Position numbers and translations under genes: made by a program | Source: Acanthosepion lycidas | Taxonomy: Eukaryota > Mollusca > Cephalopoda > Sepiida > Sepiidae | Direction of reading: 5' to 3' | DNA: 64,000 nt | NCBI GenBank assembly: GCA_963932145.1 | Contig: OZ010596.1 | Location: 82,077,180 to 82,141,179, forward strand | The notes under the pieces: generated by a model | The model's database searches: none | What the model saw: the letters and a program-made list of their open reading frames with translations, nothing else | Told to the model about the DNA's origin: nothing | Part shown: piece after piece, positions 10,019 to 23,342 of the stretch | Layout: each line of letters opens with the position of its first letter | Position numbering within the stretch: the stretch's first letter is position 1

Positions 10019-10438
10019 AGAAGGGTAAAGCATGTACCGCAAAACATCTGTTGGTTGGAGCTGCGGGTTCAGATTACGTCCAGGTAACCATCCCAGATCA
10101 TGCCAGAATAGAAATTGTATTCAATATCAACCTAGACCATCAAGTGCAGGGTTAAACTGAGATAATCTCCCGACCGCCTTGTGCTGAATCATGTGACCTC
10201 ACAGCTGCACTTGGCTTGCAAGCGTAAGAAAATGCTGCATGATTTTGCCTAGCATGGCGGGGCGCTTTTTCGAGGAAATCCGGTCTATACTAGTTCATAC
10301 ACACCGTCAAAAATTACGGCCATGTTGTTTTTTTTAGTTGTTTTGGTTTCTGCATAAGTATTCTAGGTTTTTTCGTTATACGATTAACTCTATTGCCACG
10401 CGTGAGAAATAATTACGCTTTTTAAATCATTAAATTTA
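10019..10438. other. Unassigned intergenic stretch
   Basis: A 60-codon plus frame at 9973-10155 starts inside the repeat B A-rich tail and has no motif. GGCGCTTTTTCGAGGAAAT echoes a module at 6.7 kb. Confidence 0.3.
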
Positions 10439-10439
10439 A

Positions 10440-10707
10440 AAACATTCAAAGAAAGCAAAGATATTTACATTATTCAGACAATTGTCCTCATCTTTGTCGC
10501 CATATTTATCACAACGTTTCGGCCGTTGTACACTCCAGCCTTCCTCAGGTGGTTGGAATGTCGAACTGAACCCTTTATTTCGCTCACTGGGGTAGACGGT
10601 TCTAGTTCCACGTGCCATATTTAATGGATGTCAGTTATCAGTTATCTCCTGTTAATTTTCCCTCTGACAGTTCTCCACTGCCTTAACTGGGGATTGATCT
10701 CACAATG
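10440..10707 (-). mobile_element. SINE-A copy, truncated at its tRNA-like head
   Basis: Read on the minus strand it has CAGTTAAGGCAGTGGAGAAC, ACTGATAACTGACATCC, GGAACTAGAACCGTCTACCC, CTGAGGAAGGCTGGAGTG and CGGCCGAAACGTTGTG. The head stops near box B, where the CAATG at 10703-10707 borders the LTR. The LTR element appears to have inserted into this SINE. Confidence 0.7.
10703..10707. repeat. Target-site duplication CAATG, left
   Basis: CAATG directly precedes the TGTTAT start of the LTR. The same five bases directly follow the terminal ATAACA at 23337. Five base pairs is a usual duplication length for Ty3/Gypsy-type integrases. Confidence 0.6.
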
Positions 10708-10977
10708 TGTTATAGTGAAACACACCTATTCTATAGTTAATAGACACTCCCACCTATAATAAGTAGGAGTAGTAAGAGTAACAAGTCAGTCGGCAGTGAG
10801 TTGGTCAGTCAGTCGATGTCGGACAACCGTTAGTCGGATATTAAAGTATCAGCCACCCCAACTAGATTACTGCGTCATTACCTATTATATCAAGTTTCTA
10901 ACGTTTTGTACTCCGAACCTATTTTAGGACCGACTTAGTACAAATACAAGTCTTCACTGTGAAACCACTACATAACA
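10708..10977 (+). mobile_element. LTR of a broken LTR retroelement, 270 bp
   Basis: It starts TGTTATAGTG and ends CTACATAACA, giving TG...CA ends with a 6-bp inverted pair TGTTAT/ATAACA. Three bases later comes TGGCGACGAGG, which begins with the TGG complementary to a tRNA CCA end, as expected of a primer-binding site. This configuration suggests a Ty3/Gypsy-like element. No gag or pol was recognised downstream; satellite fills the interior. The element is a fossil, and its age cannot be estimated because the second LTR is not complete. Confidence 0.65.
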
Positions 10978-13900
10978 ACTTGGCGACGAGGATTCGAACT
11001 CATACGGACAAATAAAAATCATTCGTACTCTACAACACTTGACGACGAGGGATTCGAACTCATACGGAGGAAGAAAAATCTTTCGTAATCTACAACACTT
11101 GAAGACGAGGGATTCGAACTCATACGGAGGAAGAAAAATTTTTCGTACTCTACAACACTTGGCGACGAGAGATTCGAACTCATACGGAGGAAGAAAAACC
11201 TTTCGTACTCTACAACACTTGACGACGAGAGATTCGAACTCATTCGGAGGAAGAAAAACCTTTCGTACTCTACAACACTTGGCAACGAGGGATTCGAACT
11301 CATACGGAGGAAGAAAAACCTTTCGTACTCTACAACACTTGACGACGAGCGATTCGAACTCATACGGAGGAAGAAAAACATTTCGTACCCTTCAACACTT
11401 GACGACGAGGGATTCGAACTCGTACGGAGGAAGAAAAACCTTTCGTACTCTACAACACTTGGCGAGGAGGGATTCGAACTCATACGGAGGATGAAAAAAC
11501 TTTCGTACTCTACAACACTTGACGACGAGGGATTCGAACTCATACGGAGGAAGAAAAACCTTTCGTACTCTAAAACACTTGGCGGCGAGGGATTCGAACT
11601 CATACGGAGGATAAAAACCTTTCGTATTATACAACACTTGACGACGAGGGACTCGAACTCATACGGAAGAAGAAAAACCTTTCGTACTCTACAACACTTG
11701 ACGACGAGGATTCGAACTGATACGGAGGGAGAAAAACCTTTCGTACTCTATAACACTTGGCGAGGAGGGATTCGAACTCATATGGAGGATGAAAAAACTT
11801 TCGTACTCTACAACACTTGACGACGAGAGATTCGAACTCATTCGGAGGAAGAAAACCTTTCGTACTCTACAACACTTGGCAACGAGGGATTCGAACTCAT
11901 ACGGAGGAAGAAAAACCTTTCGTACTCTACAACACTTGACGACGAGGGATTCGAACTCATACGGAGGAAGAAAAACATTCCGTACCCTACAACACTTGAC
12001 GACGAGTGAATCGAACTCATACGGAGGAAGAAAAACCTTTCGTACTCTACAACACTTGACGACGAGTGATTCGAACTGATACGGAGGAAGAAAAACCTTT
12101 CGTACTCTACAACACTTGGCGAGGTGGGATTCGAACTCATACGGAAGATGAAAAAAATTTCGTACTCTACAACACTTGACGACGAGGGATTAGAACTCAT
12201 ACGGAGGAAGAAAAACCTTTCGTACTCTACAACACTTGACGACAAGTATTCGAACTCATGAGCAGGAAGAAAAACCTTTCGTACACTACAACACTTGACG
12301 ACGAGCGTTTCGAACTCATACGGAGGAAGAAAAACATTTCGTAGTCTACAACACTTGGCAACGAGGGATTCGAACTGATACGGAGGAAGAAAAACCTTTC
12401 GTACTCTACAACACTTGACAACGAGGGATTCGAACTCATACGGAGGAAGAAAAACCTTTCGTACGCTACAACACTTGGCGACGAGGGATTCGAACTCATA
12501 CGGAGGATAAAAACCTTTCGTATTCTACAACACTTGACGACGAGGGACTAGAACTCATACGGAGGAAGTAAAACCTCTCGTACTCTACAACACTTGACGA
12601 CGAGGATTCGAACTGATACGGAGGGGGAAAAACCTTTCGTACTCTACAACACTTGGCGAGGAGGGATTCGAACTCATACTGAGGAAGAAAAACCATTCGT
12701 ACTCTAAACACTTGACGACGAGTGATTCGAACTCATACGGAGGAAGAAAAAACTTTCGTACTCTACAACACTTGACGACGAGGGATTCGAACTCATACGG
12801 AGGAAGAAAAACCTTTCGTACTCTACAACACTTGACGACAAGTATTCGAACTCATGAGCAGGAAGAAAAACCTTTCGTACACTACAACACTTGACGACGA
12901 GCGTTTCGAACTCATACGGAGGAAGAAAAACCTTTCGTACTCTACAACACTTGGCGACGAGGGATTCGAACTGATACGGAGGAAGAAAAACCTTTCGTAC
13001 TCTACAACACTTGACAACGAGGGATTCGAACTCATACGGAGGAAGAAAAAACTTTCGTACGCCACAACACTTGGCGACGAGGGATTCGAACTCATACGGA
13101 GGATAAAAACCTTTCGTATTCTACAACAATTGACGACGAGGGACTAGAACTCATACGGAGGAAGTAAAACCTCTCGTACTCTACAACACTTGACGACGAG
13201 GATTCGAACTGATACGGAGGGAGAAAAACCTTTCGTACTCTACAACACTTGGCAAGGAGGGATTCGAACTCATACTGAGGAAGAAAAACCATTCGTACTC
13301 TAAACACTTGACGACGAGTGATTCGAACTCATACGGAGGAAGAAAAACCTTTCGTACTCTACAACACTTGACGACGAGGGATTCGAACTCATACGGAGGA
13401 AGAAAAACCTTTCGTACTCTACAACACTTGACGACAAGTATTCGAACTCATAAGCAGGAAGAAAAACCTTTCGTACTCTACAACACTTGGCGATGAGGGA
13501 TTCGAACTGATACGGAGGAAGAAAAACCTTTCGTACTCTACAACACTTGACAACGAGGGATTAGAACTCATACGGAGAAAGAAAAACATTTCGTACTCTA
13601 CAACACTTGACGACGAGGGATTCGAACTCATACGGAGGAAGAAAAACCTTTCGTACTCTACAACACTTGACGACAAGTATTCGAACTCATGAGCAGGAAG
13701 AAAAACCTTTCGTACACTACAACACTTGACGACGAGCGTTTCGAACTCATACGGAGGAAGAAAAACATTTCGTAGTCTACAACACTTGGCAACGAGGGAT
13801 TCGAACTGATACGGAGGAAGAAAAACCTTTCGTACTCTACAACACTTGACAACGAGGGATTCGAACTCATACGGAGGAAGAAAAACCTTTCGTACGCTAC

Positions 13901-16900
13901 AACACTTGGCGACGAGGGATTCGAACTCATACGGAGGATAAAAACCTTTCGTATTCTACAACACTTGACGACGAGGGACTAGAACTCATACGGAGGAAGT
14001 AAAACCTCTCGTACTCTACAACACTTGACGACGAGGATTCGAACTGATACGGAGGGGGAAAAACCTTTCGTACTCTACAACACTTGGCGAGGAGGGATTC
14101 GAACTCATACTGAGGAAGAAAAACCATTCGTACTCTAAACACTTGACGACGAGTGATTCGAACTCATACGGAGGAAGAAAAACCTTTCGTAGTCTACAAC
14201 ACTTGACGACGAGGGATTCGAACTCATACGGAGGAAGAAAAACCTTTCGTACTCTACAACACTTGACGACAAGTATTCGAACTCATGAGCAGGAAGAAAA
14301 AACTTTCGTACACTACAACACTTGACGACGAGCGTTTCGAACTCATACGGAGGAAGAAAAACCTTTCGTACTCTACAACACTTGGCGACGAGGGATTCGA
14401 ACTGATACGGAGGAAGAAAAACCTTTCGTACTCTACAACACTTGACAACGAGGGATTCGAACTCATACGGAGGAAGAAAAAACTTTCGTACGCCACAACA
14501 CTTGGCGACGAGGGATTCGAACTCATACGGAGGATAAAAACCTTTCGTATTCTACAACAATTGACGACGAGGGACTAGAACTCATACGGAGGAAGTAAAA
14601 CCTCTCGTACTCTACAACACTTGACGACGAGGATTCGAACTGATACGGAGGGAGAAAAACCTTTCGTACTCTACAACACTTGGCAAGGAGGGATTTGAAC
14701 TCATACTGAGGAAGAAAAACCATTCGTACTCTAAACACTTGACGACGAGTGATTCGAACTCATACGGAGGAAGAAAAACCTTTCGTACTCTACAACACTT
14801 GACGACGAGGGATTCGAACTCATACGGAGGAAGAAAAACCTTTCGTACTCTACAACACTTGACGACAAGTATTCGAACTCATAAGCAGGAAGAAAAACCT
14901 TTCGTACTCTACAACACTTGGCGATGAGGGATTCGAACTGATACGGAGGAAGAAAAACATTTCGTACTCTACAACACTTGACAACGAGGGATTAGAACTC
15001 ATACGGAGAAAGAAAAACCTTTCGTACACTATAACACTTGGCGAGGAGGGTTTCGAACTCATACGGAGGATAAAAACCTTTCGTACTCTACAACACTTGG
15101 CGACGAGGGATTCGAACTCATACGGAAAAAGAAAAACCTTTCGTACCCTACAACAGTTGGCGACGATGGATTCGAACTCATACGGAGGAAGAAAAACCTT
15201 TCGTACTCTACAACACTTACCGACGAGGGATTCGAACTGATACGGTGTTAGAAAAACCTTTCGTACTCCATAACACTTGAAGACGAGGGATTCGAACTCA
15301 TACGGAGGAAGAAAAACATTTCGTACTCTACAACACTTGACGACGAGGATTCGAACTCATACGGTGGGAGAAAAACCTTTCGTACTCTACAACACTTGAC
15401 GACAAGTATTCGAACTCATAAGCAGGAAGAAAACCCTTTCGCACTCTACAACACTTGGCGACGAGGGTTTCGAACTCATACGGAGGAAGAAAAACCTTTC
15501 GTACTCTACAACACTTGACGACAAGTATTCGACCTCATAAGCAGGAAGAAAAACCTTTCGTAGTCTACAACACTTGGCGACGAGGGATTCGAACTGATAC
15601 GGAGGAAGAAAAACCTTTCATACTCTACAACACTTGACAACGAGGGATTAGAACTCATACGGAGGAAGAAAAACCTTTCGTACTCTACAACACTTGACGA
15701 CGAGGGTTTCGAAATCATACGGTGCGAGAAAAACCTTTCTTACTCTACAACACTTGGCGAGGAGGGATTCGAACTCATACGGAGGAAGAAAAACCTTTCG
15801 TACTCTACAACACTTGACGACGAGGGATTCGAACTCATACGGAGAAAGAAAAACCTTTCGTACACTATAACACTTGGCGAGGAGGGTTTCGAACTCATAC
15901 GGAGGAAGGAAAACCTTTCGTACTCTACAACAGTTGGCAACCAGGGATTCGAACTGATACGGAGGAAGAAACACCTTTCGTACTCTACAACACTTGACAA
16001 CGAGGGATTCGAACTCATACGCAGGAAGAAAAACCTTTCGTACTCTACAACACTTGACGACAAGTATTCGAACTCATGAGCAGGAAGAAAAACCTTTCGT
16101 ACTCTACAACACTTGGCGACGAGGGATTCGAACTGATACGGAGGAAGAAAAACCTTTCGTACTCTACAACACTTGACAACGAGGGATTCGAACTCATACG
16201 GAGGAAGAAAAAACTTTCGTACGCCACAACACTTGGCGACGAGGGATTCGAACTCATACGGAGGATAAAAACCTTTCGTATTCTACAACAATTGACGACG
16301 AGGGACTAGAACTCATACGGAGGAAGTAAAACCTCTCGTACTCTACAACACTTGACGACGAGGATTCGAACTGATAAGGAGGGAGAAAAACCTTTCGTAC
16401 TCTACAACACTTGGCAAGGAGGGATTCGAACTCATACTGATGAAGAAAAACCATTCGTACTCTAAACACTTGACGACGAGTGATTCGAACTCATACGGAG
16501 GAAGAAAAACCTTTCGTACTCTACAACACTTGACGACGAGTGATTCGAACTCATACGGAGGAAGAAAAACCTTTCGTACTCTACAACACTTGACGACAAG
16601 TATTCGAACTCATAAGCAGGAAGAAGAACCTTTCGTACTCTACAACACTTGGCGATGAGGGATTCGAACTGATACGGAGGAAGAAAAACCTTTCGTACTC
16701 TACAACACTTGACAACGAGGGATTAAAACTCATACGGAGAAAGAAAAACCTTTCGTACACTATAACACTTGGCGAGGAGGGTTTCGAACTCATACGGAGG
16801 AAGGAAAACCTTTCGTACTCTACAACAATTGGCGACCAGGGATTCGAACTGATACGGAGGAAGAAAAACCTTTCGTACTCTACAACACTTGACAACGAGG

Positions 16901-19900
16901 GATTCGAACTCATACGGAGGAAGAAAAACCTTTCGTACGCTACAACACTTGGCGACGAGGGATTCGCACTCATACGGAGGATAAAAACCTTTCGTACTCT
17001 ACAACACTTGGCGACGAGGGATTCGAACTCATACGGAAAAAGAAAAACCTTTCGTACCCTACAACAGTTGGCGACGATGGATTCGAACTCATACGGAGGA
17101 AGAAAAACCTTTCGTACTCTACAACACTTACCGACGAGGGATTCGAACTGATACGGTGTTAGAAAAACCTTTCGTACTCCATAACACTTGAAGACGAAGG
17201 ATTCGAACTCATACGGAGGAAGAAAAACATTTCGTACTCTACAACACTTGACGACGAGGATTCGAACTCATACGGTGGGAGAAAAACCTTTCGTACTCTA
17301 CAACACTTGACGACAAGTATTCGAACTCATAAGCAGGAAGAAAACCCTTTCGCACTCTACAACACTTGGCGACGAGGGTTTCGAACTCATACGGAGGAAG
17401 AAAAACCTTTCGTACTCTACAACACTTGACGACGAGGGATTCGAACTCATATGGAGGAAGAAAAACCTTTCGTACTCTACAACACTTGACGACAAGTATT
17501 CGACCTCATAAGCAGGAAGAAAAACCTTTCGTACTCTACAACACTTGGCGACGAGGGATTCGAACTGATACGGAGGAAGAAAAACCTTTCATACTCTACA
17601 ACACTTGACAACGAGGGATTAGAACTCATACGGAGGAAGAAAAACCTTTCGTACTCTACAACACTTGACGACGAGGGTTTCGAAATCATACGGTGCGAGA
17701 AAAACCTTTCTTACTCTACAACACTTGGCGAGGAGAGATTCGAACTCATACGGAGGAAGAAAAACCTTTCGTACTCTATAACACTTGACGACGAGGGATT
17801 CGAACTCATACGGAGAAAGAAAAACCTTTCGTACACTATAACACTTGGCGAGGAGGGTTTCGAACTCATACGGAGGAAGGAAAACCTTTCGTACTCTACA
17901 ACAGTTGGCGACCAGGGATTCGAACTGATACGGAGGAAGAAACACCTTTCGTACTCTACAACACTTGACAACGAGGGATTCGAACTGATACGGAGGAAGA
18001 AAAACCTTTCGTACGCTACAACACTTGGCGACGAGGGATTCGAACTCATACGGAGGATAAAAACCTTTCGTACTCTACAACACTTGGCGACGAGGGAATC
18101 GAACTCATACGGAAAAAGAAAAACCTTTCGTACCCTACAACAGTTGGCGACGAGGGATTCGAACTCATACGGAGGAAGAAAAACCTTTCGTACTCTACAA
18201 CATTTAGCGACGAGGGATTCGAACTGATACGGTGTTAGAAAAACCTTTCGTACTCCATAACACTTGAAGACGTTGGATTCGAACTCACACGGAGGAAGAA
18301 AAACCTTTCGTACTCTACAACACTTGACGACGAGGATTCGAACTCATACGGTGGGAGAAAAACCTTTCGTACTCTACAACACTTGACGACAAGTATTCGA
18401 ACTCATAAGCAGGAAGAAAACCCTTTCGCACTCTACAACACTTGGCGACGAGGGTTTCGAACTCATACGGAGGAAGAAAAACCTTTCGTACTCTACAACA
18501 CTTGACGACAAGGGATTCGAACTCATATGGAGGAAGAAAAACCTTTCGTACTCTACAACACTTGACGACAAGTATTCGACCTCATAAGCAGGAAGAAAAA
18601 CCTTTCGTACTCTACAACACTTGGCGACGAGGGATTCGAACTGATACGGAGGAAGAAAAACCTTTCATACTCTACAACACTTGACAACGAGGGATTAGAA
18701 CTCATACGGAGGAAGAAAAACCTTTCGTACTCTACAACACTTGACGACGAGGGTTTCGAAATCATACGGTGCGAGAAAAACCTTTCTTACTCTACAACAC
18801 TTGGCGAGGAGGGATTCGAACATACGGAGGAAGAAAAACCTTTCGTACTCTACAACACTTGACGACGAGGGATTCGAACTCATACGGAGAAAGAAAAACC
18901 TTTCGTACACTATAACACTTGGCGAGGAGTGTTTCGAACTCATACGGAGGAAGGAAAACCTTTCGTACTCTACAACAGTTGGCGACCAGGGATTCGAACT
19001 TATACGGAGGAAGAAACACCTTTCGTACTCTACAACACTTGACAACGAGGGATTCGAACTGATACGGAGGAAGAAAAACCTTTCGTACGCTACAACACTT
19101 GGCGACGAGGGATTCGAACTCATACGGAGGATAAAAACCTTTCGTACTCTACAACACTTGGCGACGAGGGATTCGAACTCATACGGAAAAAGAAAAACCT
19201 TTCGTACCCTACAACAGTTGGCGACGAGGGATTCGAACTCATACGGAGGAAGAAAAACCTTTCGTACTCTACAACATTTAGCGACGAGGGATTCGAACTG
19301 ATACGGTGTTAGAAAAACCTTTCGTACTCCATAACACTTGAAGACGTTGGATTCGAACTCACACGGAGGAAGAAAAACCTTTCGTACTCTACAACACTTG
19401 ACGACGAGGATTCGAACTCATACGGTGGGAGAAAAACCTTTCGTACTCTAAAACACTTGGCGAGGAGGGATTCGAACTCATACGGAGGAAGAAAAACCTT
19501 TCGTACTCTACAACACTTGGCGACGAGGGTTTCGAACTCATACGGAGGAAGAAAAACCTTTCGTACTCTACAACACTTGACGACGAGCCTTTCGAACTCA
19601 TACGGAGGAAGAAAAACCTTTCGTACTCTACAACACTTGGCGACGATGGATTCGAACTGATACGGAGGAAGAAAAACCTTTCGTACTATACAACACTTGA
19701 CAACGAGGGATTCGAACACATACGGAGGAAGAAAAACCTTTCGTACTCTACAACACTTGGCGACGATGGATTCGGACTCATACGGAGGATAAAAACCTTT
19801 CGTATTCCACAACACTTGACAACGAGGGACTAGAACTCATACGGAGGAAGTAAAACCTCTCGTACTCTACAACACTTGACGACGAGGATTCGAACTGATA

Positions 19901-22900
19901 CGGAGGGAGAAAAACCTTTCGTACTCTACAACACTTGGCGAGGAGGGATTCGAACTCATACTGAGGAAGAAAAACCAGTCGTACTCTAAACACTTGACGA
20001 CGAGTGATTCGAACTCATACGGAGGAAGAAAAACCTTTCGTACTCTACAACACTTGACGACGAGGGATTCGAACTCATACGGAGGAAGAAAAACCTTTCG
20101 TACTCTACAACACTTGACGACAAGTATTCGAACTCATAAGCAGGAAGAAAAACCTTTCGTACTCTACAACACTTGGCGACGAGGGATTCGAACTGATACG
20201 GAGGAAGAAAAACATTTCGTACTCTACAACACTTGACAACGAGGGATTAGAACTCATACGGAGGAAGAAAAACCTTTCGTACGCTACAACACTTGGCGAC
20301 GAGGGATTCGAACTCATACGGAGGATAAAAACCTTTCGTACTCTACAACACTTGGCGACGAGGGATTCGAACTCATACGGAAAAAGAAAAACCTTTCGTA
20401 CCCTACAACATTTAGCGACGAGGGATTCGAACTGATACGGTGTTAGAAAAACCTTTCGTACTCCATAACACTTGAAGACGTTGGATTTGAACTCATACGG
20501 AGGAAGAAAAACCTTTCGTACTCTACAACACTTGACGACGAGGATTCGAACTCATACGGTGGGACAAAAACCTTTCGTACTCTAAAACACTTGGCGAGGA
20601 GGGATTCGAACTCATACGGAGGAAGAAAAACCTTTCGTACTCTACAACACTTGACGACAAGTATTCGAACTCATGAGCAGGAAGAAAAACCTTTCGTACA
20701 CTACAACACTTGACGACGAGCGTTTCGAACTCATACGGAGGAAGAAAAACCTTTCGTACTCTACAACACTTGGCGACGATGGATTCGAACTGATACGGAG
20801 GAAGAAAAACCTTTCGTACTATACAACACTTGACAACGAGGGATTCGAACTCATACGGAGGAAGAAAAACCTTTCGTACTCTACAACACTTGGCGACGAT
20901 GGATTCGAACTCATACGGAGGATAAAAACCTTTCGTATTCCACAACACTTGACAACGAGGGACTAGAACTCATACGGAGGAAGTAAAACCTCTCGTACTC
21001 TACAACACTTGACGACGAGGATTCGAACTGATACGGAGGGAGAAAAACCTTTCGTACTCTACAACACTTGGCGAGGAGGGATTCGAACTCATACTGAGGA
21101 AGAAAAACCATTCGTACTCTAAACACTTGACGACGAGTGATTCGAACTCATACGGAGGAAGAAAAACCTTTCGTACTCTACAACACTTGACGACGAGGGA
21201 TTCGAACTCATACGGAGGAAGAAAAACCTTTCGTACTCTACAACACTTGACGACAAGTATTCGAACTCATAAGCAGGAAGAAAAACCTTTCGTACTCTAC
21301 AACACTTGGCGACGAGGGATTCGAACTGATACGGAGGAAGAAAAACCTTTCGTACTCTACAACACTTGACAACGAGGGATTAGAACTCATACGGAGGAAG
21401 AAAAACCTTTCGTACTCTACAACACTTGACGACGAGGGATTCGAACTCATACGGAGAAAGAAAAACTTTTCGTACACTATAACACTTGGCGAGGAGGGTT
21501 TCGAACTCATACGGAGGAAGGAAAACCTTTCGTACTCTACAACAGTTGGCGACCAGGGATTCGAACTGATACGGAGGAAGAAACACCTTTCGTACTCTAC
21601 AACACTTGACAACGAGGGATTCGAACTGATACGGAGGAAGAAAAACCTTTCGTACGCTACAACACTTGGCGACGAGGGATTCGAACTCATACGGAGGATA
21701 AAAACCTTTCGTACTCTACAACACTTGTCGACGAGGGATTCGAACTCATACGGAAAAAGAAAAACCTTTCGTACCCTACAACAGTTGGCGACGAGGGATT
21801 CGAACTCATACGGAGGAAGAAAAACCTTTCGTACTCTACAACACTTAGCGACGAGGGATTCGAACTGATACGGTGTTAGAAAAAACTTTCGTACTCCATA
21901 ACCCTTGAAGACGAGTGATTCGAACTCATACGGAGGAAGAAAAACCTTTCGTACTCTACAACACTTGACGACGAGGATTCGAACTCATACGGTGGGAGAA
22001 AAACCTTTCGTACTCTAAAACACTTGGCGAGGAGGGATTCGAACTCATACGGAGGAAGAAAAACCTTTCGTACTCTACAACACTTGACGACAAGTATTCG
22101 AACTCATAAGCAGGAAGAAAACCCTTTCGTACTCTACAACACTTGGCGACGAGGGTTTCGAACTCATACGGAGGAAGAAAAACCTTTCGTACTCTACAAC
22201 ACTTGACGACGAGGGATTCGAACTCATACGGAGGAAGAAAAACCTTTCGTACTCTACAACACTTGACGACGAGGATTCGAACTCATACGGTTGGAGAAAA
22301 ACCTTTCGTACTCTAAAACACTTGGCGAGGAGGGATTCGAACTCATACGGAGGAAGAAAACCCTTTCGTACTCTACAACACTTGACGACGAGGGTTTCGA
22401 ACTCATACGCAGGAAGGAAAACCTTTCGTACTCTACAACAGTTGGCGACGAGGGATTCGAACTGATACGGAGGAAGAAAAACCTTTCGTACTCTACAACA
22501 CTTGACAACGAGGGATTAGAACTGATACGGAGGGAGAAAAACCTTTCGTACTCTACAACACTTGGCGAGGAGAGATTCGAACTCATACGGAGAAAGAAAA
22601 ACCTTTCGTACTCTATAACACTTGGCGACGAGGGATTCGAACTCATACGGAAAAAGAAAAACCTTTCATACTCTACAACACTTGGCGACGAGGGATTCGA
22701 ACTCATACGGTGGAAGAAAAACCTTTCGTACTCTACAACACTTAGCGACGATGGATTCGAACTGATACGGAGGGAGAAAAACCTTTTGTACTCCATAACA
22801 CTTGACGACGAGGGATTCGAACTCATACGGAGGAAGAAAAACCTTTCGTAATCTACAACACTTGACGACGAGGATTCGAACTCATACGGTTGGAGAAAAA

Positions 22901-23326
22901 CCTTTCGTACTCTAAAACACTTGGCGAGCAGGGATTCGAACTCATACGGAGGAAGAAAAACCTTTCGTACTCTACAACACTTGACAAGTATTCGAACTCA
23001 TAAGCAGGAAGAAAACCCTTTCGTACTCTACAACACTTGACGACGAGGGTTTCGAACTCATACGGAGGAAGGAAAACCTTTCGTACTCTACAACAGTTGG
23101 CGACGAGGGATTCGAACTGATACGGAGGAAGAAAAACCTTTCGTACTCTACAACACTTGACAACGAGGGATTAGAACTGATACGGAGGGAGAAAAACCTT
23201 TCGTACTCTACAACACTTGGCGAGGAGAGATTCGAACTCATACGGAGGAAGAAAAACCTTTCGTACTCTGCAACACTTGGCGACGAGGGATTCGAACTCA
23301 TACGGAGCAAGAAAAACCTTTCGTAC
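10978..23326. repeat. 60-bp satellite array, about 12.3 kb and about 205 units
   Basis: The consensus unit reads, in pieces, CTTGACGACGAGGGATTCGA, ACTCATACGGAGGAAGAAAA, ACCTTTCGTACTCTACAACA. Units are mostly 60 bp, with 56-61 bp variants such as the one carrying GACAAGTATTCGAACTCAT. Because 60 is a multiple of three, five of six frames stay open over many units (20-residue repeats such as TTRDSNSYGGRKTFRTLQHL or MSSNPSSSSVVEYERFFFLR). They overlap on both strands and are best read as non-coding. Higher-order blocks recur at offsets of 1431, about 1971, 1076 and 1133 bp. The unit next to the LTR is the most divergent. Confidence 0.95.
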
Positions 23327-23342
23327 ACTACATAACACAATG
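23327..23342. mobile_element. LTR-end remnant and right target-site duplication
   Basis: The last satellite unit passes into CACTACATAACA, the same 12 bases that end the left LTR, and then CAATG (23338-23342) matching 10703-10707. Only this tip of a right-hand LTR is present. It supports the view that the whole block is one insertion. Confidence 0.5.

Noticed and set aside
11019-11603. Repetitive protein gene of 20-residue repeats
   Set aside because: Five frames on both strands are open simultaneously, and units with indels shift the frame without selection against it.
10978-23326. CRISPR array
   Set aside because: Repeats are contiguous 60-bp units with no spacers, and the setting is eukaryotic.
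10978-23326. Centromeric satellite
   Set aside because: A single 12-kb block with LTR-like ends and target duplication is better explained as a local expansion. Nothing in the sequence itself points to a centromere.
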